NCBI GenBank assembly: GCA_011390365.1 | Contig: JAABSM010000021.1 | Span: 1-51,822 of the forward strand | Reading direction: 5' to 3' | Origin: Gammaproteobacteria bacterium | GTDB taxonomy: Bacteria > Pseudomonadota > Gammaproteobacteria > Chromatiales > Chromatiaceae | Length of the DNA stretch: 51,822 nt | Shown here: positions 8,449-17,070 of the stretch, in pieces | Layout of the letters: each line of letters begins with the position of its first letter | Position numbering within the stretch: position 1 is the first letter of the stretch | The notes under the pieces: model-generated | What the model saw: the letters and a program-made list of their open reading frames with translations, nothing else | What the model was told of the DNA's origin: nothing | Databases searched by the model: none | Translations under genes and position numbers: made by a program

Positions 8449-9870
8449 TTACACCGCCTCGCCCTGGGCCGCCAGCTTCTCGCCGCGCAGGCGCGGGTCG
8501 AAGGCATCCCGCACCACGTCGGAGAAGAGGTTGGCGGCCAGCACCAGGGTGAACATGAACAGGAAGGCGGCGCTCAGCGACCACCATACGATGGGCTCGC
8601 GGGCCATCTCCAGGCGCGCGCTGTTGATCATGTTGCCCCAGCTGTTAGTGGTGGGGTCGACGCCGATATTCACATACGAGAGCACCGCCTCCGCCAGCAC
8701 CAGCCCGGAGAAGTCGAGCACCACCGTGATCAGCACTATGTGGATGACATTGGGCAGGATATGCCGCAGGATGATCTGGAAATGGCCCACCCCGAAGGCC
8801 TGGGCCGCCTGCACATAGTCCAGCTCGCGCAGCTTGATCGACTCGCCCCGCAGCAGCCGACACAGCCCGGTCCAGCTGGTCACGCCCAGGATCAGGCACA
8901 GAAACAGCAGCCGCAGATCGGCCCGCTCCGCCACCGTGGCGTATTCGTCGGCGTGGTTGCTCATGTGGATCTGCAACATCAGGATCGCCGCGGCGATCAG
9001 CAACACCCCGGGGATGGAGTTGAGGGTGGTGTAGAGATACTGGATCACGTCGTCCGCCCAGCCGCGGAAATAGCCGGCCATGATCCCCAGCAGGATCGCC
9101 GCCGGCAGCATCACCAGGGTGGTCAATGTGCCGATCATCAGGCCGGTGCGAATGCTCTTCAGGCTCTGGTAGAGCACATCCTCGCCCACCTTGTCGGTGC
9201 CCAGCAGGTGGTATTTCAGGGAGAGCTCGGCGGCGACCGCGATCAGGATCAGCAGGATCGACAGGGTAACCAGAAAGGCGCCCCAGGGGATCTCGCAACG
9301 CCCGCCCGCCACCCGCCGCGCCATCTCGCCGAACCCCGTGCCATGGCCTCGCGCCAGACGCCAGATCAGCAGCGCCGCGATCGCCAGGCTCAGCAGCAGC
9401 CCCTCGAACAGCCCCCAAAGCGAGGTCAGCAACAGGTCCCGGCCATGCTCCGTCGCCGGGTCTTGCAGGTGCGCGCCGCCATGCGCCAGGCGGGGATAGT
9501 CCCGCACCATGGAGCCGTCCGGCTGGGTGATGTTTTCTTTTGAAAACAGGTGGGTCGCCAGCGGCGCGGAGTAGGTCTTCTCCTGCCGCTCGCGCAGCGG
9601 CGACAGGATCTCGTCGAGCAGGCTCACTACCTCCCCCGACTGGCCGTTGCCATCCTCCGCCCGCGGGTGGAAGTGGACCGAATCGAGCAGGCCGACGATG
9701 ATGTAAAAGGCCAGGATCGTCAGCGTCGAGATGCCGATGCGACTGCGCACCACCTGCCGCCAGGGCGCACGCAAATGCTCCCGTCGGGAGGCGTAAACAC
9801 CAAACCAGATCGCCCCGCCCACAAGGACGAAGAGCAACAGGTCGGTCCAGAGGAGTACCGGTTCGGGCAT
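8449..9870 (-). CDS. Oligopeptide-type ABC transporter permease (YejE/DppC-like)
   Basis: This 473-residue inner-membrane permease has the BPD_transp_1 core in its second half, with the coupling-helix region around EAAxxxG-like AAQAFGVG. An extra N-terminal helix pair and a large periplasmic segment (about residues 60-190) are as in long C-type permeases of YejE kind. It is followed after 4 nt by the fused ATPase. In the usual yejABEF order a binding protein and YejB-type permease precede this gene; here the 267 nt upstream hold no gene and the next gene is divergent. Either the partners are elsewhere or the transporter is incomplete. Confidence 0.9.
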   Translation of the reverse strand: MPEPVLLWTDLLLFVLVGGAIWFGVYASRREHLRAPWRQVVRSRIGISTLTILAFYIIVGLLDSVHFHPRAEDGNGQSGEVVSLLDEILSPLRERQEKTYSAPLATHLFSKENITQPDGSMVRDYPRLAHGGAHLQDPATEHGRDLLLTSLWGLFEGLLLSLAIAALLIWRLARGHGTGFGEMARRVAGGRCEIPWGAFLVTLSILLILIAVAAELSLKYHLLGTDKVGEDVLYQSLKSIRTGLMIGTLTTLVMLPAAILLGIMAGYFRGWADDVIQYLYTTLNSIPGVLLIAAAILMLQIHMSNHADEYATVAERADLRLLFLCLILGVTSWTGLCRLLRGESIKLRELDYVQAAQAFGVGHFQIILRHILPNVIHIVLITVVLDFSGLVLAEAVLSYVNIGVDPTTNSWGNMINSARLEMAREPIVWWSLSAAFLFMFTLVLAANLFSDVVRDAFDPRLRGEKLAAQGEAV

Positions 9871-10137
9871 GGGTTCGCGAATGATTGGCTAAAAGATGGC
9901 GGCTAGTATAAACCCAGTATGATGGCTTTGACAGGGCGGGGCGGCGGTCGCGGCCGAGGGGCGCGCGGCATGGACAACGCGCCTATGGTGGCACGGGCGC
10001 GTCACAAGCCGCGCGCTGCGCTTACGCTGGCGGGTGATAAGGATGGCTGAGCGCTTGCTGCAAGATGATAAATGGGATGAGGAATGGCGGCGCATGGGAT
10101 AGAGTAACGCTCGATTCGATTTTGGGAGATAATCACC

Positions 10138-10449
10138 ATGAATATCAAAACCATCCTGATGGTTGCCTATGCCCTGTCGGCGACGCTTTTCCTGCTGCTG
10201 CTGGCGACCGGCGGTCTCGTGGGCGGCGGGTCCCCGAGTCTGCCCCTCCTTACCCTGCTCTTCATCGCCGAATTCGGGTTCTTCGTCGCCGGCGGCGGGG
10301 CGATCGTGGCGATGCGCGGCGTGAAGGGGGAGAGGCTGGAGAAGAACCGATTGGCGGTGGCGGGAGGTCTGGCGTTTGCCTGTCTGGTGTTTCTGGGGCT
10401 GGGGGTCATGTTGTGGAGGGGGTATGTCGCCGCGGGCGGGGGCGGGTGA
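10138..10449 (+). CDS. Small three-helix membrane protein of unknown function
   Basis: A 103-residue hydrophobic protein with membrane segments at about 5-28, 34-58 and 73-95, separated by a short basic loop (MRGVKGERLEKNR). The start has a good ribosome-binding site (GGGAGATAATCACC). I do not recognise a family. It stands alone, transcribed away from the ABC permease gene and towards the Bat operon. Confidence 0.7.
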   Translation: MNIKTILMVAYALSATLFLLLLATGGLVGGGSPSLPLLTLLFIAEFGFFVAGGGAIVAMRGVKGERLEKNRLAVAGGLAFACLVFLGLGVMLWRGYVAAGGGG

Positions 10450-10579
10450 CGCCATCGTAGGTCGGATTCGGTACAGCTCCATCCGGGCTGCGCGATCGAT
10501 GCTTCAGTCAGCCGCTCGGTGGAGGTTACATCCATATAGCGCGTCAAGCCGCGCGCTCCGCCCTTCAAACTTCCAGTGG

Positions 10580-12502
10580 TCACCATCCCTGCTCTTCCCC
10601 CTCATCGCCATAGGCCCGCTGGTACTGATAGCGAAACTTGCGGCGTAGCAAGCCAGAAGGGTCGTCGGGGATGCGCTTGAGCCACTGTTCGGTGGCCCGT
10701 TGCTCTTCGCTGGGGGCCTCCGACGCTTCGGCGGGGACGGGCATCTCCGCCTCGCCTTGGTTGGGCTCTTGCTGGGCCTGCTGTTGGGCTTGGGCGGCCT
10801 GCTGCTCTTCTTCGCTCTCCTCGTGCTGGGCGGGTTCGGGTTGGGTGCTTTGGGGTTGCTGGTCTTCGCCGGTCTGGTCTTCGGGCTGCTGTTGTTGGGT
10901 CGGGTCGGCGGATGGCTGTTCGCCCTGATCTGACGGCTGTTGCTGGGGCTGGCCATCCTGCTGGCCGGCATCCTGGGACGGTTGATCCTGGGATTGCTGC
11001 TGGTCCTGTTGCTGCTCCTGCTCCCCCTGGTCGGCGCCGGCCTTCTCCTGCTGGCTGTCATCCGGGTTCTGTTGCTGCTTCTGGGGGTCGGGTTCGGATT
11101 GGGCGTCACTGTTCTGTTGCTGCTGCTGGCGTTTCAGGGCCTCTTCCACGACCTCGCGGTTGTGACGTGCGTCCGCGTCGTCGGGGTTGGCCGCCAGCGC
11201 TTGGTCGTAGGCCTCGATGGCCTGTTTCAACTGACCGCCGCGGGCGAGGGCGTTGCCGCGGTTGTAGTGGGCGCGGGGCGTTTCCAGCTCCTTGAGGGTC
11301 TCCAATGCCCCCGGGTAGTCGCCGGCGCGATAGCGGGCGGCTGCCTGCCATTCGGGGTTCTCGAAATGGTGCGCCGCCTCTTCCGGCTGGTTTTGCTCCA
11401 GCAACGCCGCTCCCTGCTGATCTGGAGTGAAGAAGAGGTCCCGCCAGTTCTGCGGCCAATCGAGGGCTTGGGCCTCCTGGGGCATGGGCAGTATCAGCAC
11501 GGCGGCCAGGATCAGGATACCGCGGCGAAAGGCGAGGGCGCACAGGGGCAGGGCGAGCAGCAACAGCCAGGGGCCGGCCTCGCGCCAGCGGTCGGAGTGG
11601 AGGCCGGAGAGTTCTTCCGCCTGGTCCAGGTCGTCCCGCACCATGCCATCGAGCAGGTGGTCGATATCCCGGTCGGTATTGGCGAGCACGGCGAAGCGTC
11701 CGCCGCCGGCGCTGGCCCACTGGCGCATGGCGGCCTGGTCGAGCTTGGGGATGACGATCTCGCCGGTCGGACTCTTCACGAAACTGCCGTTGTCGCCGGG
11801 GATGGGGGCGCCGGCGGCGGTTCCCACCGCCAGCACGTTGAGGCGCAGGTTGTCGGGGGCGCTCTCCAGCAGCGAGGGATCGAGTTCGTCGCTAATGAAT
11901 AGCAGGTCGCCGCTGGCGATGCCGGCCTGTTGCAGGAGCTTGGCGGCCTCCTCCATGGCGCGGTCCGGACGGCTGCCCTGGCTCGGCATGAGTTCGGTGG
12001 TGAGGGCGTTGACCTGGGAGATGATGGTGCGGGTGTCGTCGGTCAGCGGCGTGACCACGAAGGGGCGGGCGGCGTAGACCAGCAGCGCGGTCTGGCCTTC
12101 GCGGCGCTTCTCCAATATGTCGATCAGCTTGTGGCGGGCGCGGGTAAGGCGGCTGGGGGCGATGTCGCTGGCGTCCATGGAGCGGGAGAGGTCCAGGGCG
12201 ATGATCAGCGCGGTGTTGTGGCGGAACACGGGTTGCGGCAACTCCTCCCAGGTGGGGCCGGCGAGGGCGAGGATGCCGAGCAGGCCGGCGATGGCGAAGC
12301 CGATCAGGCCGCGATAACTGCGTTTGCCTTCGCTCTCGGTGATCAGGTAGGGCAAGAGTCGCGGGTCCACCTCCGCTTGCCAGTTGCCGGCGCCGATCTG
12401 ACGCCTGGCCATCCACAAGATCAGCAAGGCGAGGGGGATCAGCGCCAATAGCCAGTAGGGGCGCAGCAGGTGGAATTGCTCGGGATCGAATCCGAAGGGC
12501 AT
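10580..12502 (-). CDS. BatB/BatC-like VWA + TPR membrane protein
   Basis: A 640-residue protein combining two roles that are separate genes in many Bat (aerotolerance) operons. Two N-terminal helices (about 15-31, 66-84) precede a von Willebrand A domain with MIDAS residues D104-x-S106-x-S108. Helices at about 308-342 are followed by tetratricopeptide repeats (about 365-465) and a long Gln/Glu/Pro-rich tail (about 470-610). The VWA domain should face the periplasm and bind metal and partner proteins; MoxR-type ATPases are thought to remodel such complexes. It lies 3 nt after batA. The tail is low-complexity, so its length may vary between strains. Confidence 0.9.
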   Translation of the reverse strand: MPFGFDPEQFHLLRPYWLLALIPLALLILWMARRQIGAGNWQAEVDPRLLPYLITESEGKRSYRGLIGFAIAGLLGILALAGPTWEELPQPVFRHNTALIIALDLSRSMDASDIAPSRLTRARHKLIDILEKRREGQTALLVYAARPFVVTPLTDDTRTIISQVNALTTELMPSQGSRPDRAMEEAAKLLQQAGIASGDLLFISDELDPSLLESAPDNLRLNVLAVGTAAGAPIPGDNGSFVKSPTGEIVIPKLDQAAMRQWASAGGGRFAVLANTDRDIDHLLDGMVRDDLDQAEELSGLHSDRWREAGPWLLLLALPLCALAFRRGILILAAVLILPMPQEAQALDWPQNWRDLFFTPDQQGAALLEQNQPEEAAHHFENPEWQAAARYRAGDYPGALETLKELETPRAHYNRGNALARGGQLKQAIEAYDQALAANPDDADARHNREVVEEALKRQQQQQNSDAQSEPDPQKQQQNPDDSQQEKAGADQGEQEQQQDQQQSQDQPSQDAGQQDGQPQQQPSDQGEQPSADPTQQQQPEDQTGEDQQPQSTQPEPAQHEESEEEQQAAQAQQQAQQEPNQGEAEMPVPAEASEAPSEEQRATEQWLKRIPDDPSGLLRRKFRYQYQRAYGDEGEEQGW

Positions 12503-12505
12503 GGG

Positions 12506-13525
12506 CTACCTCGTGCGGGAGGGCGGAAGCAAGGGGATCAGTCCGGCCAGGAGCAGCGCCGCGGCCAGCGGCCAGGGGTAGAGCGCCCGCTGGGGACGAA
12601 AGATCTGGCCATCCTTCTCGGTGGGCTCGAGGCGATCCAGCTCTCGGTAGATCTCATTGAGTTCCTCGGTATCGCGGGCGCGGAAGTAGCGCCCGCCGGT
12701 GGCGTCGGCGATGGCGGTTAGGGTCTCCTCGTCCAGGTCCCGGGAGGGGTTGATCACCTGCCGGCCCAGCAGCGAGCGCACCGTCATGCGGTCCGCGCCG
12801 ATACCAATGGTGTAGATCTTGAGTCCCTCCCGCGCCGCCAGCTCCGCCGCCTGTAACGGCTTCACCTCGCCGGCGGTATTCGCGCCATCGGTGAGCAGGA
12901 TCAGCACCCGGTCCTTCACCTCCTTGTTGCGCAGGCGTTTGACCGCCAGGCCGATGGCGTCGCCGATGGCGGTGTACTTGCCGGCCAGGCCGATCGCCGA
13001 TTCGTTGAGCAGCTCGCGCACCGTCTTGCGGTCGAAGGTAAGCGGGGCCTGGAGGTAGGCCTGGTCGCCGAACAGGATCAGCCCGATGCGGTCCCCCTCG
13101 CGGCGTTCGATGAAGTCCCCGGCGACCCACTTGGTGGCGATCAATCGGTTCACCCGCCGCCCGTCGATCTCGAAATCCTCCTGCTCCATGCTGCCAGAGA
13201 GGTCCACCGCCAACATCAGGTCGCGGCCGCTGATGGGCAGCTCCAGGGGATCGCCCAGCCATTGCGGGCGGGCGGCGGCGGTGACCAGCAGCAGCCAGGC
13301 GAGAATCGCAGGCAGCAGCAGCCAGCGACGACGCGGCGCGCGGGCCGGGTCATCCCCCTCGCCGAAGTCGTCGATAAATGGCACCCGTAATGCCGCCGAG
13401 CGCTGGGCCTGGACCCGTGGCAGCAGGTAGCGCACCAGCAGCGGCAGGGGCAGGGCGGCGAAGACCCAGGGCCAGTCGAAGGTGATGCTTCCCGAGCCGA
13501 AGCCGAAAATGCTGAAATCAGGCAT
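12506..13525 (-). CDS. BatA-like von Willebrand A domain membrane protein
   Basis: The 339-residue protein has N-terminal helices (about 20-35 and 68-84), a VWA domain with an intact MIDAS (D108-L-S110-G-S112) and a C-terminal helix (about 315-332). This is the standard BatA layout. It overlaps the DUF4381 gene by 8 nt and precedes the VWA-TPR gene by 3 nt, so the three are one translational unit. The role (envelope stress or protein-complex assembly with MoxR) is inferred from the family, not shown here. Confidence 0.92.
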   Translation of the reverse strand: MPDFSIFGFGSGSITFDWPWVFAALPLPLLVRYLLPRVQAQRSAALRVPFIDDFGEGDDPARAPRRRWLLLPAILAWLLLVTAAARPQWLGDPLELPISGRDLMLAVDLSGSMEQEDFEIDGRRVNRLIATKWVAGDFIERREGDRIGLILFGDQAYLQAPLTFDRKTVRELLNESAIGLAGKYTAIGDAIGLAVKRLRNKEVKDRVLILLTDGANTAGEVKPLQAAELAAREGLKIYTIGIGADRMTVRSLLGRQVINPSRDLDEETLTAIADATGGRYFRARDTEELNEIYRELDRLEPTEKDGQIFRPQRALYPWPLAAALLLAGLIPLLPPSRTR

Positions 13526-14012
13526 CCCGCCTCCTTCGCGTAACCTGCTCCACCCATTCCCGGCAGAGTTTATCCAATTGGTGGACGTCGATCTCGCAGT
13601 TGGGATTGTAGGGGGCCTCGATCAATGCCCGCCCGGCCCCGTCGCTAAAGCCGCCGTGCTGCTGGGTACCCTGTACGCCGCGATCGAGAAACGCCAGCCA
13701 CGCCTCACCAGAGAGGCCCGCCACCTCCTCTCGCGGATGAAAGGAGATGGCGATACGCCGTAGCAACACCGACAGCCGCCGCACATACTCCTGGGGATCG
13801 CCCGACTCCTGATAGATCGCCGCCACCCGCCGCACCTCGGCGATGGCCTCGCGACGCATGCGGCGCTTGCGCAGAAAGCGGGCCAGCAGCCAGCCGAGGA
13901 TCGCCAGCAGGATGACCGAGCCGGCGACGATCCACCAACCGATGGCCGGCGGCCACCAGCTTATAGGATCCGGGAGGTGCAGATCGCGCAGGGGTAGCTG
14001 TTCGTAGTCCAT
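13518..14012 (-). CDS. DUF4381 membrane protein of the Bat/MoxR operon
   Basis: The 164-residue protein has one membrane helix (about 23-46) followed by a basic stretch (RKRRMRRE) and a soluble helical domain ending in WVEQVTRRR. DUF4381 proteins sit between DUF58 and BatA genes in Bat operons. The start at 14012 was chosen for a strong Shine-Dalgarno (AAGGAGG, 7-nt spacing). That site lies inside the palindrome 14017-14037. The open frame continues upstream to 14432, but only through repeat DNA, so the longer form is not credible. Confidence 0.88.
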   Translation of the reverse strand: MDYEQLPLRDLHLPDPISWWPPAIGWWIVAGSVILLAILGWLLARFLRKRRMRREAIAEVRRVAAIYQESGDPQEYVRRLSVLLRRIAISFHPREEVAGLSGEAWLAFLDRGVQGTQQHGGFSDGAGRALIEAPYNPNCEIDVHQLDKLCREWVEQVTRRRRDA

Positions 14013-14016
14013 CGCT

Positions 14017-14037
14017 CCCCCTCCTTGCGGGAGGGGG
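14017..14037. repeat. REP-like palindrome containing the Shine-Dalgarno of the DUF4381 gene
   Basis: 14017-14024 pairs with 14030-14037 around a 5-nt loop. On the minus strand one arm contains the AAGGAGG that would serve the gene starting at 14012, so the site could be masked when the hairpin forms. It resembles the palindrome inside the NCS1-kinase gene. Confidence 0.6.
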
Positions 14038-14108
14038 CCGGAGGGAGGGGCTGCGAGGACGATGGGAGATAGGGACCACATTGCAAGCCAAAAAAAGACA
14101 CTCTTTCT

Positions 14109-14183
14109 TGTGGGAGCGGTTTGCAACCGCGACATCGAAGCCCGCTTAAAGCTCGGCATTCGCGGATGCAATCCGCTCCCACA
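14109..14183. repeat. Inverted repeat element (REP type, TGTGGGAGCGG ends)
   Basis: The 24-nt arms 14109-14132 and 14160-14183 match with two mismatches. The ends (TGTGGGAGCGG / CCGCTCCCACA) are like REP sequences well known in Pseudomonas and other gammaproteobacteria. Confidence 0.8.
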
Positions 14184-14270
14184 GACGACGGGACTCCCCC
14201 CCGAGGATCTCTTTACCAGCACGGTTCCACGGACAACATCACCATCGCAAGAACAGTCCCACGAACCCAT

Positions 14271-14385
14271 CCCCCCCTTTCGCAAAGGGGGGTTAGGGGG
14301 GATTTCTGATACTTGGCACGGCGCTTCCCACATCGCCACATTCGGCGAAAAATCCCCCCCAGCCCCCCTTTGCGAAAGGGGGGGG
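14271..14385. repeat. Inverted pair of C/G-tract palindromes
   Basis: Arms 14271-14306 and 14347-14385 are near-complementary over about 33 positions. Each arm itself contains a small palindrome (CCCCCCTTT-CG-CAAAGGGG type). It has the structure of a small nonautonomous element. Confidence 0.75.
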
Positions 14386-14475
14386 CGGCTTTGGTGATGT
14401 TGGCCAACGCCGTGGATGCCTTTAACCATCATTGGAATCTACCTGGTCCGTCCTTTGTGGTATCTGATCGTTGAG

Positions 14476-14500
14476 CCACGGAATACGCGAAAGGCGCGAA
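14476..14500. repeat. Dispersed repeat fragment, family C (CCACGAAATACGCGAAA type)
   Basis: A single arm of a repeat also seen at 28869-28895 and 33617-33645. Here no matching opposite arm is present. Confidence 0.5.
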
Positions 14501-14546
14501 ATTTCATAGCGAAATCATGTTAATCCTGAAAAATCCTGTTAATCCT

Positions 14547-14673
14547 GGCATCCTTCATATGCTTCCAAAGTAGTTTACACTTTTCCCCGGGAGCGAGGGC
14601 ATCCTGCCCTCGTGAGGGCTGGAAGCCCTCGTTCCCAGGAATATAGAGTGTTCACTGTGGTATGAAGGATGCC
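14547..14673. repeat. Nested inverted-repeat element
   Basis: Perfect 13-bp ends (14547-14559 with 14661-14673) enclose a second palindrome around 14588-14636 (GGGAGCGAGGGC / GCCCTCGTTCCC). It lies directly after the DUF58 gene. With the neighbouring elements it accounts for most of the gap 14013-14719, in which I see no gene. Confidence 0.7.
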
Positions 14674-14719
14674 TTAATCCTGTCTATTTCTTTATGTCCC
14701 TACTGGCCCTCAATAGTTG

Positions 14720-15685
14720 TCATCGCGGCTTTCTCCCCAGCCCTCGTTGTAGTACCTCCAACGGATCCTCGCGGGTATCGCAACTCAGCAGGTGCATACG
14801 GTAACGGCGGCACATGTCCTCCAGGGAATCATGGTGGCGCTGAAACTTCTCATGGTGCGCCAGCCGCCGCCTCGGATCGTCGGCGTCCAGCAACAGGGTA
14901 CGTTGATTGCCCCGCAAACGGTAGCGCCCATGTTTGGGCAGTTCCGCCTCCAGCCGGTCGTGGAGGTGGATCAGCACCAGGTCATTGTGGGGGGCGAGGG
15001 ACTGAAAGTGGTGTTCGCACTGGCCGTCGAGACCGCGAAAGTCGCTGACGAGGAAGATCAGGCTGCCAGGACGGGCGACCCGGCGCAGGCGAGCCAGGGC
15101 GTTGCGAATGGCGTTGCGGCGCAGTTCCGGGGTGGTCTCCTCCGGCGGTTGGGCGGAGAGGTCGGCGAGCATGCCGATCAGCTTCATTACGCTGTGGTCG
15201 CCGGTGCCCGGGCGCAGCTCCTTGTGGCCGCTTTCGGAGAAGGCCAGGCCGCCCAGACGGTCGCCGTGGGCGCGGGCGCTCCAGCCCAGGGCGGCGGCGA
15301 GTTTGGCGGCGAGCACCGACTTGAACGCGCCGCGGGTGGCGAAGTACATGGGGGCGCGAAAGTCGACCCAACAGAAGACGGCGCGATCCCGCTCCTCCCG
15401 AAACAGCTTGGTGTGGGGTTTGCCGCGACGGGCGGTGACCCGCCAGTCGATGGTGCGTACATCGTCGCCTGGCTGGTAGAGACGGGCCTCGTCGAACTCC
15501 ATGCCCCGTCCCTTGAAGCGGGAGAGGTGGCCGCCGCTGTCGGCGCTGCGCACCTGCACCGCGCGCAGCGAGAGTCTGGCCGCATCCTGCTTGAGCAGCA
15601 CCAGCGAGCGCCGGCTGACGTGAATCAGGCCGTCGCCTGCATCGCCGGCGGGGAGGGCCATGGAGTGGCGCTGGGCAGTGACCAT
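14720..15685 (-). CDS. DUF58 domain protein of the Bat/MoxR operon
   Basis: The 321-residue soluble protein carries the DUF58 signature around residues 60-100 (YQPGDDVRTIDWRVTARRG) and a VWA-like fold after it. It starts 19 nt after moxR, with GGAG upstream of the ATG; an ATG at 15661 is an alternative start. DUF58 proteins are constant partners of MoxR ATPases. In other Bat operons the DUF4381 gene follows immediately; here about 0.7 kb of repeats intervenes. Confidence 0.9.
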   Translation of the reverse strand: MVTAQRHSMALPAGDAGDGLIHVSRRSLVLLKQDAARLSLRAVQVRSADSGGHLSRFKGRGMEFDEARLYQPGDDVRTIDWRVTARRGKPHTKLFREERDRAVFCWVDFRAPMYFATRGAFKSVLAAKLAAALGWSARAHGDRLGGLAFSESGHKELRPGTGDHSVMKLIGMLADLSAQPPEETTPELRRNAIRNALARLRRVARPGSLIFLVSDFRGLDGQCEHHFQSLAPHNDLVLIHLHDRLEAELPKHGRYRLRGNQRTLLLDADDPRRRLAHHEKFQRHHDSLEDMCRRYRMHLLSCDTREDPLEVLQRGLGRKPR

Positions 15686-15704
15686 GGGCGGGCTCCGGGG
15701 GCGA

Positions 15705-16670
15705 TCAGGGGATGGCGACGCGGGCCAGGATCTCTTCGATGAAGCGGTCCGGGGTGACCCCTTCCGCCTCCGCCTCGTAACTCAGCAGCACGCGATGGCG
15801 CAGCACGTCATAGGCCAGCTCCTGGATATCCTCGGGGGTGACGAAGTCTCTTCCCGCCAGCCAGGCATGGGCGCGGGCGCAGCGATCCAGGGCGATGGTG
15901 GCGCGCGGGCTGGCGCCGTAATCGAGCCAACCCGCCAACTCCTCGCCATACAGGCCAGGGTTGCGGGTGGCCATGATCAGCTGCACCAGATACTCCTCCA
16001 GGTTCTCCGCCAGGTGGATCCCCAGCACCTCCTTGCGCGCGGCGAAGAGGCTGGTCTGGGCGATGCTCACCGGCGAGCCCTGGGGCTCGTTGCCATGCAG
16101 CGCCTCGCCCCGGGTCAGACGCAATATCTCCCGCTCCGTCTCGGCGCTGGGGTAATCGATGCGCACATGCAATAAGAACCGATCCAGCTGGGCCTCGGGC
16201 AGGGGATAGGTACCCTCCTGCTCAATGGGGTTCTGAGTCGCCATCACCAGAAACAGCTCCGGCAGCTTGTAGGTCACCGAGCCGACGGTGATCTGCCGCT
16301 CGGCCATGGCTTCTAAAAGCGCCGACTGCACCTTGGCCGGCGCGCGATTGATCTCGTCCGCCAGGATCAGGTTGTGAAACAACGGCCCGCGCTGAAACGA
16401 GAAACTGCCATCCTGGGGATGAAACACCTCGGTACCGGTAAGATCCGCCGGCAACAGATCCGGGGTGAACTGAATGCGGTGAAAATCCCCCGCGATGCCA
16501 TCCCCCAACACCTTGATCGCCCGCGTCTTCGCCAGCCCCGGCGCCCCCTCCACCAATAGATGCCCATCCGCCAGCAAGGCGATGAGCAAACGGTTGACCA
16601 GTTTCTGCTGGCCCAGCACCAGGCCGCTGACGTGTTGTTCGAGACTGCTGATTTCCTGTTGTATCGACAT
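15705..16670 (-). CDS. MoxR-family AAA+ ATPase
   Basis: The 321-residue ATPase has a Walker A (EGAPGLAKT, residues 41-49), a Walker B (ILADEINRAP, D105/E106) and a sensor region (MATQNPIEQEGTYPLPEAQL). MoxR proteins act as chaperone-like remodellers for VWA-domain partners, here encoded downstream as DUF58, DUF4381, BatA and BatB/C. It is the first gene of the operon. The ATG at 16670 lacks a clear Shine-Dalgarno. Confidence 0.95.
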   Translation of the reverse strand: MSIQQEISSLEQHVSGLVLGQQKLVNRLLIALLADGHLLVEGAPGLAKTRAIKVLGDGIAGDFHRIQFTPDLLPADLTGTEVFHPQDGSFSFQRGPLFHNLILADEINRAPAKVQSALLEAMAERQITVGSVTYKLPELFLVMATQNPIEQEGTYPLPEAQLDRFLLHVRIDYPSAETEREILRLTRGEALHGNEPQGSPVSIAQTSLFAARKEVLGIHLAENLEEYLVQLIMATRNPGLYGEELAGWLDYGASPRATIALDRCARAHAWLAGRDFVTPEDIQELAYDVLRHRVLLSYEAEAEGVTPDRFIEEILARVAIP

Positions 16671-16772
16671 GGGTTGCTTGGACTTGTTGTTGCGGTTTGG
16701 GTTGGTTAACTGGGGCGGTATGACCGAGGGAGGGGGGTAAAGTTCCGTGGTTGGGGTTGCCCTGTTGGATCG

Positions 16773-16890
16773 TTATTTCCGATCCGCCAACTGTTGCGCC
16801 AAGTGGTCCCAGGTCTCCAGACCGTTGCCGCCGAGTTGTGTCCCCATGCTTCCCAGGGCTTCCATGGCTTGGGCATAACCGACTTTCTCC
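16773..16890 (-). pseudogene. Remnant of an unrecognised gene (C-terminal fragment only)
   Basis: Read on the minus strand, this stretch encodes about 34 protein-like residues (including EALGSMGTQLGGNGLETW) ending in a TAA at 16775-16773. There is no start codon context; upstream the frame runs into the hairpin repeat at 16892. I interpret it as the surviving 3' end of a gene cut off by repeats, but it could be chance. The rest of 16671-17070 shows only repeats. Confidence 0.35.
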
Positions 16891-16891
16891 T

Positions 16892-16916
16892 CGTTACCAA
16901 GCTCCGCTTGGTAACG
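16892..16916. repeat. Perfect hairpin repeat
   Basis: The 11-bp arms (16892-16902, 16906-16916) enclose a 3-nt loop. A degenerate second copy (CAAGCTCTGCTTGG) follows at about 16926-16940. It lies in the gene-free stretch between the MnmM-like gene and moxR. Confidence 0.7.
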
Positions 16917-17070
16917 CCTGCGCGTCAAGCTCTGCTTGGCGATTGGGCAGCGGCCATGATGCTACGCAAATCTTCGAGCGGGAATCAAACCCTTATCGTA
17001 AACCGCGCTGCGCGGGAGGCGGAATGGGCGCCCCTGGAATTCGCGTCTATTCGCGGTTCAATTGACGGTT

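Noticed and set aside
14013-14432. Longer DUF4381 start upstream
   Set aside because: The added residues come from stacked inverted repeats; the strong ribosome-binding site and family start are at 14012.
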